Shown: in pieces, positions 1 to 6,209 of the stretch
Layout: each line of letters begins with the position of its first letter
How positions within the stretch are numbered: the stretch's first letter is position 1
From: an uncultured Collinsella sp.
GTDB taxonomy: Bacteria; Actinomycetota; Coriobacteriia; Coriobacteriales; Coriobacteriaceae
NCBI GenBank assembly: GCA_900548565.1
Contig: URKV01000001.1
Coordinates: forward strand, 6,845-70,844
Direction of reading: 5' to 3'
Length of the DNA: 64,000 nucleotides
The notes under the pieces: generated by a model
What the model was told of the DNA's origin: nothing
Database searches by the model: none
Seen by the model: the letters and a program-made list of their open reading frames with translations, nothing else
Program-made: the position numbers and the translations under genes

Positions 1-203
1 CCGCTCCGTTTGTCGGCCACCGCTTTATGCCCACCGGCGGCGTGAGCACCGCTAACGTCGAGGAGTACCTGAGCTCCAGCGCCATCATCGCCTGCGGTGG
101 CACCTGGATGGTCAAGCCGGCCCTGTTCGCCGACGGCGACTTCTCCAAGGTCGAGCAGATCGCCCGCGAGGCCATGGACGTCGTCAAGAAGGTCCGCGGA
201 TAG
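1..203 (+). CDS. eda: KDPG/KHG aldolase, C-terminal part (5' end outside window)
   Basis: Reading from base 3 gives 66 codons to a TAG at 201-203, the end of a class I 2-keto-3-deoxy-6-phosphogluconate aldolase. Visible family motifs are MPTGGV near the start of the fragment and CGGTWMV further on, the phosphate-binding end of the TIM barrel. The enzyme splits KDPG into pyruvate and glyceraldehyde-3-phosphate, the last step of the pathway that the uxa and dhu genes of this window feed. The N-terminal part and promoter lie outside the window. A hairpin followed by a short T-rich stretch begins 18 bp after the stop. Assignment is by motif and context and is quite secure despite the short fragment. 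Confidence 0.85.
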   Translation, partial: APFVGHRFMPTGGVSTANVEEYLSSSAIIACGGTWMVKPALFADGDFSKVEQIAREAMDVVKKVRG

Positions 204-221
204 GTTTAGCTCTCTATCGTG

Positions 222-253
222 AAAGGGGGCGTGCCCTAGACCTCGCCCCCTTT
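222..253 (+). terminator. Rho-independent terminator after KDPG aldolase
   Basis: AAAGGGGGCG and CGCCCCCTTT form a perfect 10-bp stem around a 12-base loop, 18 bp after the aldolase stop, followed by TCTT. Confidence 0.7.
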
Positions 254-259
254 CTCTTA

Positions 260-358
260 AAGCGGCTCGGAAGCGCGCCGTTTCCGTCACGAACAAGAAC
301 CAAAACCGTCTTGTATGCTGATAGAACGTGACGGAAGCGACACGCCCCCGAGCCGCTT
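260..358. repeat. Imperfect 99-bp inverted repeat in the aldolase-gntR gap
   Basis: Outer arms AAGCGGCTCGG and CCGAGCCGCTT and inner arms TTCCGTCAC and GTGACGGAA pair around an A-rich centre with ACAAGA/TCTTGT. No open frame with a credible start covers it. It could be a structured RNA or a palindromic element. Confidence 0.5.
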
Positions 359-421
359 TTCCTACTCGGCTGGTAGTCGCGCCCAGCTGAGCCACTTCGA
401 CAAAAGCCGAGCCACCAAAAC

Positions 422-490
422 AGCTGCGGCGCCGTCTGGAGGAATGGACCCTTGCTTCCGGTCTTTTCCTCCAAGCGGCGCCGCAGCTTT
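422..490. repeat. Strong hairpin with T-run (possible terminator of a small RNA)
   Basis: AGCTGCGGCGCCG (422-434) and CGGCGCCGCAGCT (476-488) form a perfect 13-bp stem. TGGAGGAA and TTCCTCCA extend the pairing inside it. A run of Ts follows on the plus strand and As precede it, so it could end transcription in both directions. Confidence 0.5.
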
Positions 491-513
491 TTCATGCCCC
501 GATGTGTCCCAGC

Positions 514-580
514 ACTTGCGGTGAAATAGGGACTGTTTACGCCGTCAGAGCCGCAAAACAATCCTTATTTCACCGCAACT
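514..580 (-). repeat. 67-bp palindromic repeat, copy A
   Basis: Ends TTGCGGTGAAATA (516-528) and TATTTCACCGCAA (566-578) pair. The same element lies in opposite orientation at 8275-8341, with matching interior such as AACAGTCC. It sits 15 bp beyond the end of gntR. Confidence 0.6.
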
Positions 581-595
581 AATGTGGGGGGCGAG

Positions 596-1288
596 TTAGA
601 TGGCCGAGTCTTTGGACAGCTCAAAATAGTCGGGATGCAAGGCGATAACCGGACCCTGCTCCTCGGGCATTAGATGCAAATGCGTCTCTGCCAGATAGCT
701 CGCCGTGTCGGTATCGCCCTTCTTAATGGCCTCGAGAATCCGGCGATGCTGCCGACGAATCGGCTCCCAATCCAGATCCTGCGACACCATACGCAACCAG
801 TTGTATCGCTCAAAATGCGTGTTGACGCTCTTCATCCAATCCCACAACATGTGGCGGCCGGCAATCTCAAAACACGTCTCATGGAACAGGTTGTCCAGGT
901 CAAAGAAACGACGCGTTTCGCTATGGTCGAGCGACTCGGACTCGGCAAGAATCTGCTCGAGCCGATGCTTTTGCTCGGACGTGGCAGCCGAACAACATTT
1001 AATGAGTACGCTTCTTTCGAGTTTCTCGCGCAAGAAACAGGCATTCTCGGCGTGTTCCATGCTGATCTTAGAGACGTAGGTGCCGCTCTTGGGACGCGTT
1101 TCCACCAGCTCCTGTTCACGCAGGCGCACGAACGACTCGCGAATGGGCGTGCGCCCGATTCCCGTCTCCTTTTCCAGACCAATCGCCGAAAGACGTGTGC
1201 CGGGTTTGAGCTCGGCATAGATGATCTTGGAGCGCAATGCGTTGTATGCCTGATCTTGCAGGCTCTGATAAAGCTGATGTTGTTCCAT
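596..1288 (-). CDS. GntR-family (FadR/FCD subfamily) transcriptional regulator
   Basis: A 230-residue protein with an N-terminal winged helix (YNALRSKII, RTPIRESFVRLREQELV) and a C-terminal all-helical FCD ligand domain, typical of UxuR/ExuR/KdgR-like regulators of hexuronate genes. I place the start at the ATG at 1288 because GAGGG precedes it by four bases. An in-frame GTG at 1330 has no ribosome site. A perfect LacI-type operator lies at 1416-1431, so the regulator is itself probably under the regional LacI protein. It sits beside KDPG aldolase and likely senses an acidic sugar, but the ligand is not readable from the sequence. Confidence 0.85.
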   Translation of the reverse strand: MEQHQLYQSLQDQAYNALRSKIIYAELKPGTRLSAIGLEKETGIGRTPIRESFVRLREQELVETRPKSGTYVSKISMEHAENACFLREKLERSVLIKCCSAATSEQKHRLEQILAESESLDHSETRRFFDLDNLFHETCFEIAGRHMLWDWMKSVNTHFERYNWLRMVSQDLDWEPIRRQHRRILEAIKKGDTDTASYLAETHLHLMPEEQGPVIALHPDYFELSKDSAI

Positions 1289-1415
1289 AAAGCCCTCGAA
1301 TGAAGCCCACGGTTTGTCGAATATCTCCACGTAATACTATCGCATCCCCCATCCCACGGCGATGTTTGAGGGGGAGGGCCGGGATTCGGCTTTTGACCGA
1401 CAAGTTGTTGCAATT

Positions 1416-1431
1416 AGGTGAACGTTCACCT
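1416..1431. promoter_or_regulatory. LacI-type operator (perfect 16-bp palindrome)
   Basis: AGGTGAACGTTCACCT with the central CG typical of LacI-family sites. It lies between gntR and the yczE-like gene and could act on either. The same core recurs at 4237, 11797, 11838, 18267, 18307, 18427, 23217 and 23255. Confidence 0.75.
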
Positions 1432-1447
1432 TATTTATTTTATTTCG

Positions 1448-1501
1448 CTTTGCAAATGGATTCCCGTGCGTATACTAAATCACAACGAAACCGATTTCGT
1501 T
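1448..1501 (+). promoter_or_regulatory. Candidate promoter and LacI-like operator for the yczE-like gene
   Basis: CTTTGC (1448-1453), a 17-bp spacer and TATACT (1471-1476) form a plausible promoter. AACGAAACCGATTTCGTT (1484-1501) is a near-perfect palindrome with a central CG, at the expected start of transcription. It differs from the pectin-regulon operator, so a different LacI-family protein may bind it. Confidence 0.45.
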
Positions 1502-1504
1502 AAG

Positions 1505-1707
1505 CTTGGGCAATAGGATGCTAAGACGCACCCTACCATCTTGGCATCCTATTGCCCAGGCCATGCCATTTGCATTCTTCCCGTCTCGTTGAGCCCTTCA
1601 GTCCCATTCCGGCGCAACGAGACATTCCTAGACGACTGACCATGGGGCCGGCTTTTCTGCCGTTAAGGCAGTGCCTCCGATAACCCTCTTTTTGCCGGCC
1701 CAGGTCA
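1505..1707 (+). promoter_or_regulatory. Structured 5' leader of the yczE-like gene (three hairpins)
   Basis: Three successive stems precede the gene in its own orientation: 1505-1525 with 1540-1559 (about 18 of 20 pairs); GTCTCGTTG 1583-1591 with CAACGAGAC 1615-1623; and TGACC...GGGGCCGGC 1637-1652 with GCCGGCCCAGGTCA 1694-1707, which encloses a small TGCC/GGCA hairpin. The layout resembles a riboswitch or attenuator, but I match it to no known class. Confidence 0.45.
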
Positions 1708-1751
1708 GACATTTCTCTTTAAATATCCTTCAATCGAAAGGACGCAGCAGT

Positions 1752-2435
1752 ATGCGACCGCTCATCATCATGCACGGCGCAGACATCGATTGGCGCCATA
1801 CCATCATCAGAATGCTGATGTATCTGGCGGGCGTTGCCGTGCTGGCACTCGGCATGAGCCTCCAGACGGCATCTGGCCTGGGCGTCGCCGCGCTCACGTG
1901 CTTTGCCACGACCCTATCCATGCTCACAGGCAAGACGCTCGGCTTTTGGATTACTGCTACCTATGTCGCCTACATCGCGGCGCAGCTCGCCATCTTGCGA
2001 CGCGAATTTCAACCGCGCATTTTGCTCGAGCTTTGCTTTTCAACGCTAATGGGCGGCTTCACCGATCTGTTCATGACGGTCAACCCGCTGCATCCCACGG
2101 CGCTCCCCGCGCAGGTTGCGACCATGCTGCTCTCCCTCGCTATCACCGCATTTGGCGTCAGTCTCGTCGTCAACATGGGCGTTGTCCCCAACGCACCCGA
2201 TGGATTAGTACAGGTCATTGCCGAAAAGCTCAAGCGCCGCTTTGGAGACGTAAAGGTCGTGTTCGACTGCTCGCATGTCGCCGCCTCACTCACGCTGTCG
2301 CTGGTATGCATGCACAACTTAGGCGGCTTTGGTGTGACCACCGCCATCTCGGCACTATTCCTGGGCCGCATCATCAACATCGCCAACAAGCTGTTTGCCC
2401 AGCGATTCGTCCGCATGGCGTTTGGCGCCAAATAG
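1752..2435 (+). CDS. YczE/YitT-like integral membrane protein
   Basis: A 227-residue protein with about five or six hydrophobic segments (LMYLAGVAVLALGMSL, TTLSMLTGKTLGFWI, a segment near residue 130 and a C-terminal hairpin), resembling the YczE family of predicted transporters of unknown substrate. The ATG at 1752 is chosen because AAAGGA ends nine bases upstream. An upstream in-frame ATG lies inside the structured leader. The long leader and its own operator-like palindrome suggest ligand-dependent control. Nothing in the sequence identifies the transported compound. Location between gntR and the dhu genes suggests, but does not show, a link to acidic sugars. Confidence 0.7.
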   Translation: MRPLIIMHGADIDWRHTIIRMLMYLAGVAVLALGMSLQTASGLGVAALTCFATTLSMLTGKTLGFWITATYVAYIAAQLAILRREFQPRILLELCFSTLMGGFTDLFMTVNPLHPTALPAQVATMLLSLAITAFGVSLVVNMGVVPNAPDGLVQVIAEKLKRRFGDVKVVFDCSHVAASLTLSLVCMHNLGGFGVTTAISALFLGRIINIANKLFAQRFVRMAFGAK

Positions 2436-2604
2436 CGAACAGCCGCGGAGCAAACGAGGCTCGAGTGCCCGGCATATCGATGTCGCAAATAACGATGCAC
2501 GCGCTATACGGACGATGAGGAATAGCCCGTCGCAAACCCCGCAAGCGGAGCTATATGTTGCTATAACTTGACATAAATTGGCCCATTGCCAGCCGGCATG
2601 CAAA

Positions 2605-2634
2605 AGGCCCCAAGCCATTCGCGGCTTGGGGCCT
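2605..2634 (-). terminator. Terminator after the AlbA-domain gene
   Basis: AGGCCCCAAGCC and GGCTTGGGGCCT pair perfectly around a six-base loop. On the minus strand the stem is followed by TTTTG. It lies 25 bp past the stop at 2659. Confidence 0.75.
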
Positions 2635-2658
2635 GCCTGGTAACACAGGTCTTTCGGA

Positions 2659-3912
2659 CTACGCTCGCTCGTATTTCGTGGCGCGGCCTGTCCCCTGTTT
2701 CATGATCGCGTTTCGGCTGAGCAGAGATTCGAGCGCGGACAGTGTTCGCGCACGGCTCAGCCCCGTCTGTTTCTCAATCTCACTTCGCGACATAATTCGT
2801 CCGCCCGACAAGGCCTTAAGAACCTGAGCCTCTTCTCCAGACCCTTCAAAGGCATCGGTAACGGGCAACGCGACAGCTACCACGCCGCCACGAATATCAA
2901 AGACCGGCTGATTAATCGAATCGCGATAGGCACGCCTAATGCGCGCAATTCCCGTTCCAAACTTCTCGATATAGTCCAACTTTAAGAAGACCTCGGCAAC
3001 GATGGGATTTCTGAGCACGGATATCTGTCCATACAGGTATTGCTCCGTCGTCAAGCCAGCGGGCAACGACCCGGGTGAAGTCACAATGACGCGATCATCA
3101 TACAGAGCAACCTGAACATTCGCTTGCACGTCCCACGTCCGATGCACTAGAGCGTTTGCAACTGCCTCGCGGAATGCCTCGAGGGGAATCCGGTCGGTCT
3201 GAACACGCTCGACACCTTCGATGCGCTCATAACGATAGTAGCGCGCGAACATGGCAACTGCTCTATCAACCTGCTCAATTGCAGACAGGCCCGTCGTCGT
3301 CTCACGATCTAAAAGCACGTCCTCGGTGTCGCCAAAACGAACGCAGTCGATGCCCGGAAATTCGTTGTTATCCGCCAATATCGCCGCGGCATTGGTATAG
3401 CCATCCTTGCCGAGCAGGCGAAGCGTTCGCATAATATCCGACGTGAGCTCAGAAATGCCTAGATGCTCGATGCACTTGTGTTCGAGCGTATGAAAACTCA
3501 GGTCCTGGCGAGCCGAGGTGAGCGCATCGAACGTCAGATTGCTGCCTTCGAGCGTCAGCCTGCCGTACTCAAAACGGTCGACCTCTACCGTCGCCGAATC
3601 ATTTCGCCTGTAGGCCTTCCCCTTGCTTCGATAGGGCTTGTCCTGTCCCTCGTAAACCGTAAGCGTTACAGTTCCGCGGTTCTCGTCGAGCTCGAGCGTG
3701 TAACGAGGCGCAGGATCCAGACTGTCATTAATCATGTTCTCGATGCGCAGACACTCCGCAACCGGATCAGAAAGACCGACTGCAACACCACCGTCGTCAA
3801 CGCCAAACTCTATCTTGCCCGTCCCGTAGTTTGCATAAGCGCTCACTGTTTTAAGAAACGTCGGCGTTACGCTTTCCTTGTATTCGACGGTAGGACTCTC
3901 TCTGACAACCAT
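2659..3912 (-). CDS. AlbA_2 (Schlafen-type) domain transcriptional regulator / ATP-binding protein
   Basis: A 417-residue protein with an N-terminal AlbA_2 domain (VEYKESVTPTFLKTVSAYAN, then TGKIEFGVDDGG), a central GHKL-like ATPase-related region (EAFREAVANALVHRTW, SPGSLPAGL, EKFGTGIARI) and a C-terminal winged helix (SRSEIEKQTGLSRARTLSALE). This is the common layout of AlbA_2/HATPase_c_4 regulators. The ATG at 3912 follows AAGGA by eight bases. A further in-frame ATG 24 bases upstream has no comparable site. TATAAT (minus strand, 3952-3957) and two copies of an 11-bp motif lie just upstream, which suggests autoregulation. It shows no tie to pectin metabolism other than position. Confidence 0.75.
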   Translation of the reverse strand: MVVRESPTVEYKESVTPTFLKTVSAYANYGTGKIEFGVDDGGVAVGLSDPVAECLRIENMINDSLDPAPRYTLELDENRGTVTLTVYEGQDKPYRSKGKAYRRNDSATVEVDRFEYGRLTLEGSNLTFDALTSARQDLSFHTLEHKCIEHLGISELTSDIMRTLRLLGKDGYTNAAAILADNNEFPGIDCVRFGDTEDVLLDRETTTGLSAIEQVDRAVAMFARYYRYERIEGVERVQTDRIPLEAFREAVANALVHRTWDVQANVQVALYDDRVIVTSPGSLPAGLTTEQYLYGQISVLRNPIVAEVFLKLDYIEKFGTGIARIRRAYRDSINQPVFDIRGGVVAVALPVTDAFEGSGEEAQVLKALSGGRIMSRSEIEKQTGLSRARTLSALESLLSRNAIMKQGTGRATKYERA

Positions 3913-3951
3913 ACGTACGGTCCTTCCCCTTTTCATGCTTATCTGAACCGT

Positions 3952-4023
3952 ATTATAAGACGAAAAACATTTGCGTACGGCTTAGAACCAGACGCAAACG
4001 GTTTTCGTCTTATTTGCGTACGG
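3952..4023 (-). promoter_or_regulatory. Promoter and repeated operator of the AlbA-domain gene
   Basis: TATAAT is at 3952-3957 (minus strand). TTTGCGTACGG occurs at 3970-3980 and 4013-4023. ATAAGACGAAAA (3955-3966) and TTTTCGTCTTAT (4002-4013) form perfect 12-bp inverted arms around the first copy. A related ATACGTACGG overlaps the start codon. Confidence 0.5.
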
Positions 4024-4236
4024 AAACTAGATACAAATTTCACGTTCATACGACTATTTACCAAACGCATAGTGTTTTCATCCGGCAATGCGTCCGTAAT
4101 CCAAAAAAGCCCTGAGCTCATGTAAACTCGGGACCTCTTGCGCCGCGCATCTATGAGAGGAGAAATGCGATGCGCACGGGCGCTACTCCATGTAGCAGAC
4201 ATTGCGACAATCGGCCACAACCGTTCACCTTCTAAA

Positions 4237-4251
4237 AGTGAACGTTCACCT
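4237..4251. promoter_or_regulatory. LacI-type operator upstream of dhuD
   Basis: AGTGAACGTTCACCT, with a half-site CCGTTCACCT 21 bp upstream (4221-4230) and a partial copy GATGAACGTTTCTT at 4328. A TATACT hexamer at 4292-4297 may be the -10 element. Confidence 0.7.
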
Positions 4252-4354
4252 GATTCTAAGAAAACCTGACTTTTAATTCCTCCGCTTCTCCTATACTGAG
4301 CTTGTAATAGAAGCAAGACTTATATAGATGAACGTTTCTTTTGGAAGGATTGCT

Positions 4355-5164
4355 ATGTCTGATCTTATGGACAGCTTCCGCCTGGACGGCAAGGTCGCGC
4401 TCGTGACCGGCGCCACCTATGGCATCGGCATGGCCATTGCCGAGGCGCTCGGAGAGGCAGGCGCCAAGATTGCCTTTAACGCCCGTCACGCCGACAAAGT
4501 TGCCGAAGCCGAGAAGCACTACCGCGAGCTGGGCTTTGATGCTCACGGCTATGTTGCCGACGTCACCGACGAGGCTGTCGTCGCCGAGCTCGTTGCCAAG
4601 ATCGAAGCCGATTTTGGCACCACGCCCGACATCCTGGTCAACAACGCCGGCGTCATCCAGCGCACCCCGATGCTCGACATGAGCGCCGAGGACTTCCGTC
4701 GCGTCGTCGACATCGACCTCAATGCCCCGTTTATCGTGTCCAAGGCCTGCCTGCCGGGCATGATCGCCAAGGGTCACGGCAAGATCATCAACATCTGCTC
4801 CATGATGAGCGAGCTCGGCCGCGAGACCATCGCCGGCTATGCCGCCGCCAAGGGCGGACTCAAGATGCTCACCAAGAACATCTGCTCCGAGTTTGGCGAG
4901 GCCAATATCCAGTGCAATGGCATTGGGCCCGGCTACATCGCCACGCCGCAAACCGCGCCGCTGCGCGAGACGCAGCCTGACGGCAGCCGCCATCCGTTTG
5001 ACCAGTTCATCATCGCCAAGACGCCGGCAGCCCGTTGGGGCACGCCCGAGGACCTGAAGGGCCCCGCCGTGTTCCTGGCTTCCGACGCATCGAACTTCGT
5101 CAACGGGCACATTCTGTACGTGGACGGCGGCATACTCGCATACATCGGCAAACAGCCGCAATAG
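4355..5164 (+). CDS. dhuD: SDR dehydrogenase, DhuD/KduD type (2-keto-3-deoxygluconate 5-dehydrogenase)
   Basis: A 269-residue classical short-chain dehydrogenase with the cofactor glycine motif TGATYGIG near residue 20, NNAG near 95 and the catalytic SMMSE...GYAAAK (Ser, Tyr, Lys). The C-terminal stretch ending GGILAYIGKQP is typical of the KduD/gluconate 5-dehydrogenase group. The family interconverts 3-deoxy-D-glycero-2,5-hexodiulosonate and KDG. The next gene is an RpiB/LacAB-type isomerase, the same pair described as DhuD and DhuI in streptococci, so it probably handles unsaturated uronate released by the GH105 enzyme. The ATG at 4355 follows GGAAGGA by five bases. A LacI-type operator is upstream. 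KduD, DhuD and gluconate 5-dehydrogenase cannot be separated by eye. Confidence 0.85.
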   Translation: MSDLMDSFRLDGKVALVTGATYGIGMAIAEALGEAGAKIAFNARHADKVAEAEKHYRELGFDAHGYVADVTDEAVVAELVAKIEADFGTTPDILVNNAGVIQRTPMLDMSAEDFRRVVDIDLNAPFIVSKACLPGMIAKGHGKIINICSMMSELGRETIAGYAAAKGGLKMLTKNICSEFGEANIQCNGIGPGYIATPQTAPLRETQPDGSRHPFDQFIIAKTPAARWGTPEDLKGPAVFLASDASNFVNGHILYVDGGILAYIGKQPQ

Positions 5165-5172
5165 GCTGCGGT

Positions 5173-5266
5173 CGCGCGGAGTGCGGCACCTTGGCGCTCA
5201 AACCGTCGCTCGCGTACCGAAGTACGCTTCGCTCCTCTTTCACGCCAATCTGCCGCACTCCGCGCG
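5173..5266. repeat. Nested inverted repeat between dhuD and dhuI (family 2, copy N1)
   Basis: Perfect 16-bp outer arms lie at 5173-5188 and 5251-5266. TTGGCG (5191-5196) pairs with CGCCAA (5243-5248). An inner hairpin GCGTAC-CGAA-GTACGC is at 5212-5227. It begins nine bases after dhuD. The segment CTCTTTCACGCCAATCTG on its 3' side resembles the copy at 48329-48428. Confidence 0.65.
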
Positions 5267-5430
5267 CCCTCGCCACCGTCACGCACCAGCCAACACAGGC
5301 GCTTCGGTTTGTGCGGAACTCGCGACAGACTTAACTGCCGACCGCCCGCATAGCTCATCGCGGGTTGGCTTTGCCGCCGCCCGCGCACAGAAACAAAAAA
5401 CTGGAAGATTTAGTTGAAAGGTTAACTCAA

Positions 5431-6072
5431 ATGAAGATCGCTCTAATCAACGAGAATTCTCAGAACTCTAAGAACCCTATGATCGAGGCTGCCCTTAAGA
5501 AGGTTGTCGAGCCCATGGGGCACACCGTCTTTAACTATGGCATGTATGCCGACGCCGACTCCAAGCCCCTCACTTACGTGCAGAACGGCATTCTTGCCGC
5601 CGTGCTGCTCAACTCCGGCGCTGCCGACTACGTCGTGACCGGTTGCGGCACCGGCGAGGGCGCCATGCTCGCCTGCAACTCCTTCCCCGGCGTGCTGTGC
5701 GGCCACGTTGCCGACCCGCTGGATGCCTACACCTTTGCCCAGGTCAACGATGGCAATGCCGTCGCCATGCCCTTCGCGCTCAAGAACGGCTGGGGCCAGG
5801 AGCTCAACCTCGAGTACACCTTCGAGAAGCTCTTTGGCTTTGGTTCGGGTAACGGCTACCCCGCCGAGCGCGTTGAGCCCGAGCAGCGCAACAAGAAGAT
5901 CCTCGACGGCGTGCGCGCTGTGACCATGCGCCCGCTCGTCGACGTCCTGGGCGAGATCGATCAGGACCTGGTGAAGGGCGCCCTCGCTGGCGAGCATTTC
6001 CAGGAGTACTTCTTTGCCAACGCCACCGACGAGGCCATCATCGCCAAGGTCAAGGAGCTCTTGGGCCTGTAA
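5431..6072 (+). CDS. dhuI: RpiB/LacA/LacB-family isomerase, DhuI type
   Basis: A 213-residue protein of the ribose-5-phosphate isomerase B fold: MKIALINENSQNSKN at the N-terminus, the CGTGEGAMLACNSFPGV loop with the catalytic-region cysteine near residue 75, and an extra C-terminal helical part. In streptococci this family includes DhuI, a 4-deoxy-L-threo-5-hexosulose-uronate isomerase that replaces KduI. Adjacency to a DhuD-like dehydrogenase supports the same role. The ATG at 5431 follows GAAAGG by nine bases. It lies 266 bp after dhuD, with a nested hairpin between, so the two may be co-transcribed with partial attenuation. A strong terminator follows. Ribose-5-phosphate isomerase activity is an alternative but less likely here. 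Confidence 0.8.
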   Translation: MKIALINENSQNSKNPMIEAALKKVVEPMGHTVFNYGMYADADSKPLTYVQNGILAAVLLNSGAADYVVTGCGTGEGAMLACNSFPGVLCGHVADPLDAYTFAQVNDGNAVAMPFALKNGWGQELNLEYTFEKLFGFGSGNGYPAERVEPEQRNKKILDGVRAVTMRPLVDVLGEIDQDLVKGALAGEHFQEYFFANATDEAIIAKVKELLGL

Positions 6073-6114
6073 TAAGGCCCACGGGGCGCACCGACCCCCA
6101 ACAAACCGCCAGAC

Positions 6115-6154
6115 AAAAGGCGCCGCGACGATCCATGTGTCGCGGCGCCTTTTT
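6115..6154. terminator. Bidirectional terminator between dhuI and the convergent flavoenzyme gene
   Basis: AAAAGGCGCCGCGAC and GTCGCGGCGCCTTTT pair perfectly over 15 bp around a nine-base loop, with A and T runs on the two sides. Confidence 0.9.
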
Positions 6155-6209
6155 AGATTGCTATCGCTTGAGTCACCGCAAGGCGGCCGCTCCCCTATTT
6201 GCCAAGAGC

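Noticed and set aside
214..561. 115-codon minus-strand frame in the aldolase-gntR gap
   Set aside because: It covers a terminator and two inverted repeats, has biased Arg/Ser composition and no ribosome site.
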